Source: Anisodus tanguticus (taxonomy: Eukaryota; Streptophyta; Magnoliopsida; Solanales; Solanaceae). Taken from it: a stretch of 64,000 nt of DNA. Location: contig CM067555.1 in the NCBI GenBank assembly GCA_034509755.1, positions 3,666,142 to 3,730,141 on the forward strand. Direction: 5' to 3'. Below are positions 45,233-55,919 of this stretch, one piece after another. The notes under the pieces were generated by a model. It was not told the origin of the DNA and searched no databases. It saw nothing but the letters and a program-made list of their open reading frames with translations. The translations under genes were made by a program, and so were the position numbers. Each line of letters begins with the position of its first letter. Within the stretch, counting starts at the first letter, position 1.

Positions 45233-48200
45233 TGTGTTAAAGGAATATGTTCCTTGATTATATTCATCAATAATGTACAATATATATAGTAGTATAAGAA
45301 TATTTAAACTAGGTAACTAATCAACCTAATCACAATAGGAAATGTAATTCTACCTAAAATAGGAGACCTAATTACAATAGGAATACAATTCTAACTAAAA
45401 TAAGAGATATACAATTAATGAAAAAAAATTCGGGAAATATTCTATTACACTCCCGCAATCGAAGGGGGAGGTTCACGAACACTGAGACTGGCTTGAAAAA
45501 TTATCAAATAGTATGCGCGGAAGTCCTTTGGTTAAGATGTCAGCAATCTGATATCTGGAAGGAACATGAAGGACACGAACTTGACCACGAGCCACTTTTT
45601 CGCAAACGAAATGAATGTCCATCTCAATGTGTTTAGTGTGTTGATGTTGGACAAGATTGCCGGAAAGATATATCGTACTAATATTATCACAGTAGACCAG
45701 TGTTGCCTTTTGAATCGGGCACTAAAGCTCAAGTAAAAGGTTACGGATCCAACAAGATTCAGAGTCGACGTTGGTAACACCTCTGTACTCTGTTTTGGCA
45801 CTGGATCGGGATAGTATAGGTTGCATTTTGAAAGACTAAGACAATAGGTTATCTCCTAGGAAAACACAGTAACCAGACGTGGAGCGTCGGGTGTCAGGAC
45901 ATCCAACCCAGTCAGCATCAGAATAAGTAGTGAGACCAGTGAGCGAGGACCTGTATAGATGTAATCCAAAGTGAAGTGTACCTTGGACGTACCGTAAAAT
46001 ACGTTTGAGGACATGCATGTGTGCTTCCATTGGATTGTGCATGTGTAGGCAGATTTGTTGCACGGCATATGATATGTCAGGTCTCGTGAATGTGAGGTAC
46101 TGTAGGGCCCCAACCAGGATACGATAGTGAGTCGGGTCTGAATATGGGCGGCCAGAATTAGCGCTGAGCTTGGAATTGGTGTCTACTGGCGTGTGGATGG
46201 TTTGTAAGATGTCATGCCTGCACGGTCAAAGATCTCTTCGGCGTACTTCATCTAACACAGAAATAGGCAGTCTGAATATCGAGTGACAGAGATGCCTAAG
46301 AAATAACTCAGAGGGCCTAAATCCTTCATAGCAAACTCAGAGGAAATGAGAGACATAATGGACCGGCGGAGAGCATCAGATGATATGGTAAGGATGATGT
46401 CATCAACATATAATAATAGGTAAGCCATGTTTATACCCTTGTTGTAGATGAACATGGAATGATTGGATCTGTTATGTGAAAAATCGATAGAGGAGACATA
46501 ATAGGCGAATCGCTGGTACCATGCTCGAGGAGTCTGTTTCAGTCCATAGAGCGATTTCCGCAACTGACACACATAATTTGGATGAATAGGATCCCTGAAA
46601 ACCATAGGCTAATGCATATATACCATTTCATGAAGATCTCCATGTAAGAAGGCATTCTTGACATCAAGTTGATTAATGTGCCAAGACTTGGATAGAGCAA
46701 TACTCAGGATGGTTGCGGGCTTTATGACCGGGCTGAAGGTTTTATCACAGTCCACTCCCACCTGTTGAGACCTTTCATCACCTACAAGACGAGCCTTGTA
46801 CCTTTCAAAAGAATCATCAGATTTCTTTTTATGTCTAAAATCCACATAAAACGAATAATGTTAGCATCAGGTGGATGGGGTACTATGTCCCACGTCTTAT
46901 TATCAATAAGAGCATTATATTCATCAATCATTGCGGCTTTCCAATTAAGGTCGGACAAGGCATCATTCGGATTTTAAGGGACAACCTAAACGAATAGGTT
47001 AAACAACCATTTAGGTTTATAAATTATGTGCATGGCATGGGTTTCCATGGTTCGAGAGCGTGTCGGGACGCGGGATGGGAGGGGGGTGTGCCGCGGGACT
47101 GCCGGGAAGAAGAGGAAGGGCAGGGATGGCAGGATCGGTTGGTCGATGCTTGGTTTGCCCAGAGGTGGCTGCAAATCACCCTGAGGCGGGCTGTTCTGGG
47201 CCACCGTCGGTAGAACCGTGTGGGCAGTGTGTCCCGCACTGTCTGAGGTGGGGGCGGGTGTCGGGGTATGGGACAACGAACTAAGTAAATGATGAATTAG
47301 AAGATGGTTCAGACCATCATTTAGGAAGTCGTAGGAATGTCGAGATGGCGAGTTTAAGGAGGCAAAGGGGAATTGAGACTCATCAAATATGACATGCCGT
47401 GAAATAATAATTTTATGGCTTGACGGGTCATATCACGAGTAACCACGATGATTGGTAGGGTAACCTAGAAATACACACGGGGAAGACCGGGGTTGGAGTT
47501 TGTGAGTGGTCGGATGGAGAGGATAACAGAGACATCCAAAGATACGCAAGTGTTGGTAGGAGGGGTTCCTACGAAACAGAACTTGAGTGGGCGACCGTTG
47601 AGCTAGAGACTTGTTTGGGATTATGTTTAGGAGATATGTGGCCATGGAGAGTGTGTAATACCAGAATTGATGGGGAATTGAGGCGTGAGCAGGTAGGGCA
47701 CGAATTAGGTTGTTTATGGTTCAGATTTTCCATTCGGCCTTACCATTTTGGGAGGAGATGTGAGGGCAGGAAAAACAAAAGGTAAGACTGTTATTGGAGC
47801 AAAATTGTTTGAATTGATTATTATTGAATTCCCTGCCATTGTTACATTGAAAACATTTAATGATCTTTTCAAATTGAGTTTTTACAAAAGCACTAAATGA
47901 GAAAAAAAATGGGGTAGACCTGTAATTTATTGCCAATTGGAAACGTCCATAGAAAGTTGAAATAATTGTCCAAAAACAACACATAATATCGATGGCCAAC
48001 CGTACTTAAAATAGGGGACGTCCACAAATCACTATGTATGATATCGAAAGGTAGTAAAGTACAATTTGTGGATGCAGAAAATGGTAATTTAACATGTTTC
48101 CTAAAAATGAAGGATTCATATATAGGAGTCCTAGAAATACGATTGCAATTAATAAAATTATTTTTTCTAAGGGAGCGTAAAACAGAATCTCATGAAAATA

Positions 48201-48385
48201 TAGAATGTCATAAGGAAGACGAAAGAACATCAAAGGTTGATGGAACTGAGGCTGGATTGTTGACGGCATTTGAAATATGGTAGAGATCTCTGGTGCTGTC
48301 ACATCTCATTATTCGTCTCCCTGTTGTGAAATCCTTCACAGAAAAACCAAAAGGATCAAAGTCAATGGAAATATTATTATTAGTC
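45233..48385 (-). mobile_element. Ty1/Copia retrotransposon (Copia-3), 5' truncated
   Basis: Read on the minus strand: GAG-pre-integrase (FDPFGFSVKDF) from about 48385, integrase, linker, RT, RNase H, a purine tract near 45455-45475 and a 3' LTR beginning TGTAATAGAATATT at 45449 and ending near 45233. Gag and the 5' LTR are missing. The cut end abuts oppositely oriented Copia-4 at about 48386. The LTR contains a repeated CCTATT(G/T)(T/A)(A/G)ATTAGG motif. Confidence 0.8.
45800..48385 (-). pseudogene. Copia-3 integrase, reverse transcriptase and RNase H, degenerate
   Basis: The integrase core shows C-F-Q-C-N-N-G-R-E-F, where the conserved catalytic Asp of the CDNG motif is Asn, and later S-Q-N-G-K-A-E near 47730. 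After a gap come TYLLNIIPNKSLAQRSPTQV and F-L-G-Y-P-T-N-H-R-G-Y (47433-47645). The linker (46986-47280) is Pro-rich and GC-rich. The RT has [28 protein letters not shown] and LLYVDDIILTISS at about 46390-46425. RNase H is at 45800-46110 with S-D-A-D-W-V-G. Frame changes at several points exclude a working polyprotein. Confidence 0.82.
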
Positions 48386-48387
48386 GC

Positions 48388-50158
48388 CCCCACCCACTAC
48401 CCCCGCTATGCACCACACTAACCCGCCACCCATCTCGTTGCCCAGCCACCCGACAAACTGCCCCACCCATCCGACGTCCCCCCAGCCCAACCCGTCACTG
48501 CCTCCCGCTACGTCACCCGAGCCCCATTCCCCGCAGCCTCATCCTACCATCACCATGCCTTTGATCCAGCCCCCAACCCACTGCATGGAAACTCGTGCAC
48601 AACACGGGATTTTCAAACCAAAGGTCTAATTTAATTTGTCCACTCAAACCATCTCACCACTACCTAAAAACCCAACCTTAGCCAAATTTGACCCGAATTG
48701 GAATGCAGCCATGCGTGAGGAGTATAATGCGCTTACTTCACAGCGCACTTGGAATCTTATTCCTCGACCTAAGGGGTTGAATGTAATCCATTGTATGTGG
48801 CTCTTCCGTCACAAGTTTATAGATAGTGGTGCACTTGAACGTCATAAGGCCAGATTTATAGAAAATGGTACAGGGCAAGAAGAGGGTGTTGATTGTGGTG
48901 AGACTTTCAATCCGGTGGTTAAGCTAGCTACCATCCGCACAGTTTTGAGCATTGCTATGGGAAAGAATTGGCCTATGCACCAGCTTGATGTGAAAAATGT
49001 TTTCTTACATGTGGATTTGAAAGAAACCATTTATATGCATCAACTGCCTGAATTTGTGCATCCGGAGGCTCCTCAGCATGTTTGTCATAGTCGCTATATG
49101 GTTTGAAACAAGCACCCAGGGCTTGGTGGTTTTCTACTTATATCATATAGATCGGTTTTGTGGACAGCAAGAGTGATCATTCATTGTTCATTTTTCATCG
49201 AGGTAATGACACAGCTTACATTCTTTTATATGTGGATGATATTGTCCTGACAGCTTCTTCAGATGGACTGAAGCACGTGATCATTGCTCTACTCAAGTCT
49301 GAATTTTCTATGATTGACCTGGGTAAGTTGAGTTATTTTTTGGGGATATCAGTGACCTGATCACCCCATGCCACGTTCATGTGTCAGCGTAAGTATGTAG
49401 AAGAAATTGTCTACAGGGCCAAACTGGCGAACTACAAGATTATGCCCACTCCTATCGACTCTAAGTCAAAACTCAGTGCAGATGACGGGGATCCGGTCCT
49501 TGATCCCTCTCTTTATATGAGTCTCGCAGGTGCTCTTCAGTACCTTACATTCACCAGACCCGGCATTGTCTATGCCGTGCAGTATGTGTGCTTGTTCATG
49601 CATGCTCCCAAGGAGCCTCACTTTACTGCTCTTAAGCGTATCATTCGATACGTTAAGGGTACTATTAACTATGGGCTCCATCTCTACCCATCAGCACCGA
49701 CTCGGTTGTTATCCTACATGGACGCCGATTGGGCAAGTTGTCCAGACACACGTCACTCCACTTCCGGATATTGTGTATTTTTTGGGGATAATTCATTCTC
49801 TCGAGTGCAGAAGAAGAATATAGAGGCGTTGTGAACGTCGTTGTCGAGTTGTGTTGGCTCTGAAACCTCCTTCTTGAGCTTCAGTGTCCCTTACGTAAGG
49901 CATATTTGGTCTATTGTGACAACATATCTGTCGCCTACTTATCTCATAACCCGGTTCAGCATCAACGAACCAAGTATATTGAGATGGATATTCATTTTGT
50001 TCGTGAGAAGGTTGTCATGGGACATGTTAGGGTGTTACATGTTCCCTCTTTCTATATGTACACAGATATATTCACTAAGGGAATTCCTCTGCAGTTGTTC
50101 ATTGACTTCAAATCCAGTCTCAGCGTCCGGCCTCCTCCCGCTCCGACTGAGGGGGTGT
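48388..50158 (+). pseudogene. Copia-4 reverse transcriptase and RNase H
   Basis: The linker ends P-T-H-C-M-E-T-R-A-Q, then F-D-P-N-W-N-A-A-M-R-E-E-Y-N-A-L, GVDCGETFNPVVKLATIR, LDVKNVFLHVDLKETIYMHQ (48990-49040). After a frameshift near 49090-49160 come LLYVDDIVLTASS (about 49228) and S-Y-F-L-G-I-S-V-T. A stop near 49358 breaks the frame before a second stretch that ends F-M-H-A-P-K-E-P-H. RNase H has Y-M-D-A-D-W-A-S-C-P-D-T-R, a gap near 49800, then VYCDNISVAYLSHNPVQHQR and the C-terminus at 50158. Not translatable as one protein. Confidence 0.85.
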
Positions 50159-50321
50159 GATAGTGAATATATTCCATATATTCACTTTATATTCTGTAAT
50201 TAATATTTTAGTGTAATTATGTAAAGTAGAGATCCTTATTCCGTTAGGACTACTATTGTACTCTCTATATATATTGCATTAATAAGAGAACTTCAATCAA
50301 AAAGATTTACACTATTCTACA
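48388..50321 (+). mobile_element. Ty1/Copia retrotransposon (Copia-4), 5' truncated
   Basis: Plus orientation: Pro/Ser-rich linker (48390-48640), RT, RNase H, purine tract GACTGAGGGGG at about 50145-50155, then a short 3' LTR of about 165 bases beginning TGTGATAGTGAATA (50156) and ending near TTCTACA (50321). The 5' two thirds are missing, cut where Copia-3 begins. The target duplication cannot be checked because the other end is lost. Confidence 0.8.
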
Positions 50322-51324
50322 CGGTGGTTTCCTTTGAAAATATTAAGGAAAACGACTCATCCTTATGAACATCTTACTTAAAAAACTATACGAGCCTTTG
50401 TCCCTTGGTTAGTGACTTATCAAGCATTAAATTAGTATGTCGTATCTCACTCTTTCAAGATATTTTAATGATATCTCATTATTTATGACAGAATATTTAT
50501 AAATAAATATATATATAGAGAGAGATATTTTTTCCTTAAGATAGAGAGGTCTTACCAAAGCTTGACATACTGCGAATCCTCTTGAAAGAGAGGTCCCTTC
50601 GGAAACGCGGAGAAAAGTGGTGCATGGTTGTGTGTAGTAAGAGTCTATTTCACACTCTTCCAAGATATTGCACCGCCTACTAACATGAAGATATATAAAA
50701 TGAGTTTTATTAATCTTTCTATTTTAATTTGTGTGATACTTTTTGCTTATTGAGAATCAATTTGACTAATCTTTGAAGCTAAATCGAGTTAGATCAACTC
50801 AATATTTTAAAATTAATATTTACATAATCAAAATCTATATGAAAATTACTATAAGTTGCGCTTCTTCTCATGTCAATATAATAAAAAATAATTAAAATAT
50901 TGGTCAAAATCAACTAATTTGAATATCAAGAAACAAGATGTCTAACCTGAATTGAGAGGGGGGAAGTATTAGTTAAACATAAAAGATCTAAATATACCAC
51001 ATAAGAATATTTACAAGTTCATTTTCTTCTATTTAAATTATAAAGGACTATATTCACTCATTTCCTCTCTCCGGTACTATGTTCGGTATTTTTCATTGGG
51101 GGTGGGGGTGGGGGGGGGGGGGACAAAAACAAAAAAGGCGGAAAAATCTAAAAGAGAATTTTAAGCAAACAAGAAAAAAGAGAGAAAATGGGGGGAAAAG
51201 TGAACATAGAAAAAGATGGATCCTATGTTGCAATTAATGACATAAAAGCTGTAAGCATATGCAAATTAAATGGGGACCTAAAACTACTCAGCAACTTAGA
51301 AGTCCATCTAATTAACCTCCAATA
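50322..51324. other. AT-rich spacer with a G-run
   Basis: No gene recognised. A (GGGGGT)n/poly-G stretch at 51098-51122 is a simple repeat. A (TA)/(AG)-rich tract occurs near 50505-50530. Confidence 0.5.
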
Positions 51325-51333
51325 TTCTCCTAC

Positions 51334-52056
51334 GACGACGACAACAACAACATACCTGGTGAAATCCCACAACATGGTATCTAGGGAGGGTAGAGTGTAC
51401 GCAGATCTTACATCTACCTTGGTAAGTTGAGAGATTGTTTCCGAAAGACCATCGGCTCAAGAAAAAGCCTAAGCACAAGCAAAAGCAAGAGAAACGATCA
51501 GATCCGGACAAGAAATTTAAAGTAGTATGAAAATGAGAGTAATAAAAACGAATATGTCATGATAAAGCATTTTGAAAAAAAGACGCAATAACTACCGAAG
51601 GTAAATAGGATAAACAAAGTATACAAAAGAACATACAACAGCAGAAACCAAAGGACATGGAACTATAAAACAATATTGCGCCTACTAGTATGATAGGTTA
51701 AGTAGGGCTACAATAATAACACTACAACTACCAATATGTAAGCGAAAGTAGGACTACGCTCAACTACCTACTACCCTTCTACCCTAATATGTGTCCTCCA
51801 CAACCCCCTATCTAAGGTCATGTCCTCAGTAAGTTCCACCTGCGTCATATCTCGTCTAATCACTTCTCTCCAATACTTCTTCGGTCTACCCCTCCTGAAC
51901 CCGTCCATAGCCAACCTCTCACACCTCCGCACTGGGGCATTTGTGTCTCTCCTCTGCACATGTCCGAACCATCTTAACCTCGCTTTCCGCATCTTATCTT
52001 CCACCGAAGTCACTCCACTCTGTCCCGGATATCACCATTTCTACTCCTATCCCTCC
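51334..52056 (-). mobile_element. RTE-type LINE, 5' truncated, copy 2
   Basis: Minus strand: the C-terminal region ([19 protein letters not shown], then [20 protein letters not shown]) at 51771-52030, followed by the family 3'UTR and a GTTGTTGTTGTCG tail at 51334. Probable 9-base duplications TTCTCCTAC lie at 51325-51333 and 52057-52065. About 720 bases, so a short truncated insertion. It ends some 260 bases upstream of the SAUR start. Confidence 0.87.
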
Positions 52057-52207
52057 TTCTCCTACATCATATTATTTTATTGTTTATATATAATTTTAAA
52101 ATATACAAGTTAAAACTATTGGCGTAAGTATAACGATGGCTCCATCTTTGATTCAACATCTTAGAAATATCATCTAATTAGTTAACATCTATTCTCCCTC
52201 ACCATAT

Positions 52208-52217
52208 ACTATAAATA
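52208..52217 (+). promoter_or_regulatory. TATA box of the SAUR gene
   Basis: ACTATAAATA lies about 107 bases before the SAUR ATG, in a stretch otherwise lacking TATA elements on this strand. The spacing suits a transcription start near 52240 and an 80-base leader. Confidence 0.6.
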
Positions 52218-52322
52218 CCCTTCTCAAACTCTATAGGAGAAACCAAAACAAAATCCTATAGTACCACAACTGTACACCATAGCCAAAAACATATATTCCA
52301 ACTTCTACATTAACCTCAAAAC

Positions 52323-52664
52323 ATGGTCAAGCGTTTGATAGGAAAGCTCAAAACTCAGTATCTTCAATTAATTCCCACATACACAACTCCAAATGCTGCT
52401 AAAATCGTCGATACGCCACATGGCAATACATCATTGGTGCCAAATGATGTGAAAGAAGGACACTTTGCTGTATTTTCAGTGAATCCTGAAGAGGAACCAC
52501 AAAGGTTTGTGGTGGAATTGCAATGGCTAACACATCCATCTTTCTTGAAATTATTGAAAGAAGCTGAAGATGAACAAGGATTTAGACAAGAAGGCGTTCT
52601 TGAATTCCCTTGTCGTGCTGAGGAATTGGAGAAGGTTCTTGCCACTTGTGCTATTGCTATTTAA
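52323..52664 (+). CDS. SAUR-family protein (small auxin up RNA)
   Basis: An intact single-exon gene, 113 codons, typical of SAURs, which lack introns. SAUR proteins are short auxin-induced regulators that promote cell expansion, in many cases by inhibiting PP2C-D phosphatases and so activating plasma-membrane proton pumps. The conserved core is clear: the V-K-E-G-H-F-A-V-F entry strand (about residues 40-50), P-Q-R-F-V-V-E-L-Q-W-L (about 59-70), H-P-S-F-L-K-L-L-K-E-A-E-D-E-Q-G-F and V-L-E-F-P-C near 98. The N-terminus is basic (MVKRLIGKLK). ATG 52323 is the first ATG of the open frame and lies downstream of a TATA box. A truncated RTE LINE ends about 270 bases upstream, close to the promoter. 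The exact SAUR number cannot be given. Confidence 0.92.
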   Translation: MVKRLIGKLKTQYLQLIPTYTTPNAAKIVDTPHGNTSLVPNDVKEGHFAVFSVNPEEEPQRFVVELQWLTHPSFLKLLKEAEDEQGFRQEGVLEFPCRAEELEKVLATCAIAI

Positions 52665-53581
52665 ACTAAATTATCAACAAGTTGCTAAAGATATCAGACG
52701 AAGAAATGCTTCAACATAATCCTTTATGATTTGAATGTAAGAAAACGATTGTGCAAAGATTTAAGGTATATTAATTAGTCCGATTTTAGTTTACTTTAAT
52801 TTCTTTAAGGTAATGTTACCATGCTAAAATTAAGAATGAAAATGTAAAGCCCTTTCATTAACTAGAACGGACAAATGAAAATTATCTTTGCGGTGATATT
52901 CTGATAGCTACGTCGAAAAATGTGATGGAATAGGTTTAAATAGAGGTCTTGAGTTCATCTTTTCTCTTTTCTTAGGTTTTATCAGTAAATGATCTAATTA
53001 GTGAGCTTTAAATATGGATGTTTAAAGTGAAAATACATATTCTAGTAATAGTAATTATACGATGTCACCCACCAGTTCCCCTCTCCAACATTTGAAATAG
53101 AGACGCAAATCTAAACTATGCTGTAGAATCATAGGCGAATATAGGATCTTAGACACACTTAGGGAAAGGTCGGGTGTTTACGAGGTTTCGTGTGTTTGAC
53201 ATGTGCGTCAAAGGGATTTGGCCTCAAACTCGAAGGGTAAACTATGTATTCTGCCATTATTACTAAGAGAATACTCTGAATTTTGTGACATGGATCATTC
53301 GACTCTTTTGTCATCTCAAGTTCAAGTAGAACTCAAGGACACTATAGCATGCACCTACAGAACAGATCCAGTTCAAGTAAGGTCGTCTCCAGTTCAAATA
53401 TAAACACTTGCACTTCCATTAATTAGAGAAAACTAAGTAAAGCAACCATGCAACAATTGACAATATCACCAAACATTTTGAGGTTAAGAAGAAATATATG
53501 TATTCATGGTATCAAATAGAAATTTCAAGCTAGAATAGTTTTCCTTTCTCGAGATTTCACGTGATGATACATTTGAGAAAC
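52665..53581. other. SAUR 3' flank and spacer
   Basis: No coding region. The likely SAUR 3'UTR extends to about 52850 (AATGAAAATGTAAAG). Nothing further recognised. Confidence 0.5.
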
Positions 53582-53650
53582 CTATGGAAAGTAAACAGGC
53601 CAATTGAAGTAGTATGAGTCTCGTTCATCTTTGTCCATGTACTGGTTCCA
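53582..53650 (-). CDS. Last exon of an unidentified gene
   Basis: On the minus strand a TTTGTTGCAG acceptor is followed at 53650 by 22 codons beginning W-N-Q-Y-M-D-K and ending Y-F-N-W-P-V-Y-F-P, then TAG (53582-53584). It splices in frame to the preceding exon (53758-53836). The aromatic-rich conserved-looking C-terminus and perfect phase suggest a real small housekeeping or organelle protein, but I cannot name it. Confidence 0.55.
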   Translation of the reverse strand, partial: WNQYMDKDERDSYYFNWPVYFP

Positions 53651-53757
53651 CTGCAACAAATGAATCTCAAATGAGAAACAAAAACCAGCAATTCCATCCT
53701 AGTTTGAAACTAAAAGCATACGAATCATTGCGTAAGAACTTAAAGAAGCATGAGTAC

Positions 53758-53836
53758 CTTAAATTCGTAGTCCTGATTTTTCTTAAGAGCTTTCTTCCAG
53801 TGATGTTGCTCAAACATCATGGCTTTGTCATGCCAG
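53758..53836 (-). CDS. Internal exon of the same unidentified gene
   Basis: Acceptor TTATGTGCAG, then C|TGG-CAT: 26 codons W-H-D-K-A-M-M-F-E-Q-H-H-W-K-K-A-L-K-K-N, ending F-K before donor GTACTC. The 79-base exon leaves one base to complete the preceding codon. The intron to the last exon is 107 bases, normal for a plant gene. Upstream exons were not found with certainty (a W-W-L-S-N-D frame near 53940-54000 is possible), so it may be a full gene or a captured 3' fragment. Confidence 0.5.
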
Positions 53837-55317
53837 CTGCACATAACAACATATTCAAGGAGTCAGACAAACAGCAAAAAGGAAGTTTATAGAGACCTAA
53901 ATCATGCGATAATATGGTCATTGCTGAGCCACCACTTGACATTGTCGGTTGCCAACATGTCAAAATGTGATCACTTGCAGGGGCAGAGACTACTGACAAT
54001 TAACCATAGTGGAGTGCACCTAGGTCAAACCAAAGTTTCGAAGCTATACTGGCATCAACACAGAAGCACGTTCCTAATGAAATCAAGAAGGAACAAGTGA
54101 GCCCTCATCACCAATTATGAACACGCTGGATGCTTCCAACAATGTTGTTTAGAGAAATGATCAACGGGTGGTTAAGGATGCACTATGCTTTAACCTTTAT
54201 GCTTTACTCAATTGTTTACTCTTGACTTGTATAATAGATCTCGAGAGTTAAAGCCTTTACAATTGTACGTATAAAGTGATCAACAGATAAGCTAAGGAAA
54301 GGACAACGATGACACAAGAAGTTTCTTCAAATATGACCTATCAAAAAGAAAAAAAAAGGATTCTTCAAATATGAACTTGGAAAAGAGAAGGGAGCCTCAT
54401 ATTACCCCTTCACTTCACTCAGGCTCCAAGCAAACCACCCTCTCTGCACCTCCATTTTGCAAAAAATTATAGACCTCTGCCATCTTTTGTTTCTACTACC
54501 CTATTACTAATAATACTAAGCAATATGTGAAAGATCAAACAACTAATCTTGAAGAAGCCATATTAACAAAACCACTCACAGTCGTCATGTATAGGAGTTT
54601 TGCTCTAGTGAACTACGGAACGGTTCTACAGAGATGTGTCTCATGGAATATGATTGTCTTGGACAAAGCAGTACTTCAGAAGTTTCCAGGATTTAAACCT
54701 CTCACTAGACCGAGTTTGGATGAGAGTGATGTTCCTTTCTTCGAGGTGGTGCAAAACTCTAAGACCGATTTCCGTGTTTCGGGCGATTGCCAAATATCCT
54801 CAGATTTTGTAATCTTCGCTTTATTTAAGGTAAATCCCCGATACCTGAGTTGTGATTGACAAATCTTTTTCTCTGAATTAGAAACAGATGAAAATACTGA
54901 GAAGTATTAGGAGTTCAACTTAGCATGAATGTACTGCTCCATTGTTGTGCAAATGCCAACGGATGTCATTTAGCTGGAAGAGGCGGGAAGTCAAGGAGAA
55001 CGGAACACAAACATGAAAGATGTGTTAACATTAATTTTTTTAAATAACAAAAAAAAAAAAAAAAAAAGATGATAACAAAACACGCAGAAGACCTGCAAGC
55101 ATGAATCAAGCCCTGCTTCTCCCTAAAACTTCTGCAACCCAATGATCCAAAGGACAATTTTATACCCTCAACATACTAGTGACACTTATTTCAGCAATAC
55201 TAACTTATGAGAGAATCACCGTATGCCTCACCGTCGCTCAACAAACAAGTGATACTTATTTCAGCAACACTATACTACTTCTTTGAGTATGCGCCTTCCA
55301 TTGAGTATCTGCAAACT
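53837..55317. other. Spacer, possibly with further exons of the minus-strand gene
   Basis: No exon can be supported. A 110-codon plus frame (54527-54859) has protein-like composition but matches nothing I know. A poly-A run lies at 55049-55068. The 25-base near-perfect direct repeat 55178-55202 / 55248-55272 has a 70-base period. Confidence 0.4.
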
Positions 55318-55458
55318 AAAAAAGGGGCAGCCCGGTGCACTAAGCTCCCTCTATGCGCGGGGTCCGGGGAAGGGCCGGACCACAAGGGTCTGTTGTACGC
55401 AGTCTTACCTTGCATTTCTGCAAGAGGCTGTTTTCACGGCTTGAACCCATGAAAAGGT
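55318..55458 (-). mobile_element. tRNA-derived SINE, same family as 35504-35652
   Basis: Read on the minus strand: B box GGGTTCAAGCC, CAAGGTAAGACTGCGTACAA, the CCCTTGTGGTCCGGCCCTTC block, CCCCGCGCATAGAGGGAGC and GGGCTGCCCCTTTT. The tRNA-like head is incomplete, with no convincing A box beyond 55458. Target duplications not found. Confidence 0.8.
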
Positions 55459-55919
55459 TGTAGAAACCTAAATACACAACTTATATGAACACGGATGGAG
55501 AATGGGCCAAAGGGAGAAAACAAAACAACCCTTGATCAATAACCAATTGACTCAATATCTTTTTGCTATAGATCCCACATCTTTTACTCTTTAGTTTTAT
55601 TTGCATTGTTTCCTTTCCTTTTTGGTAGTTTTGTGTTTTCCGCCATCATTCTGGTTCTAGACTCATTCCCCCATGTTTTAGTTTAAACCTTTGATTAGTT
55701 TTATTTGTTTTGCGCTATCTTTGTTGTTAAATTTTCTTGTTACGAACCTTGACATTACATTCTCATCCTTTGTTTTATCATTCCGGTATGTAGTAGCCTG
55801 ACTTACCTCTAGATACTTGCTAACTTGTACTTTAGTATTGGTTCCCGTGTGTGTTAGCGTTAACCTTTGATTAGTTACTCTAGTGACTTTGGTGAATGAT
55901 GGTAGACTAGGGTCATGTT

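Noticed and set aside
47024..47284. Several overlapping Pro/Gly-rich frames on both strands
   Set aside because: They are the GC-rich linker between integrase and reverse transcriptase of Copia-3 read in other frames.
48277..48629. Proline-rich frames that resemble a cell-wall protein
   Set aside because: They are the variable linker of Copia-4, continuous with its reverse transcriptase.
54527..54859. 110-codon plus-strand frame
   Set aside because: Composition is protein-like but there is no motif, no partner exon and no promoter signal, so it is left unannotated.
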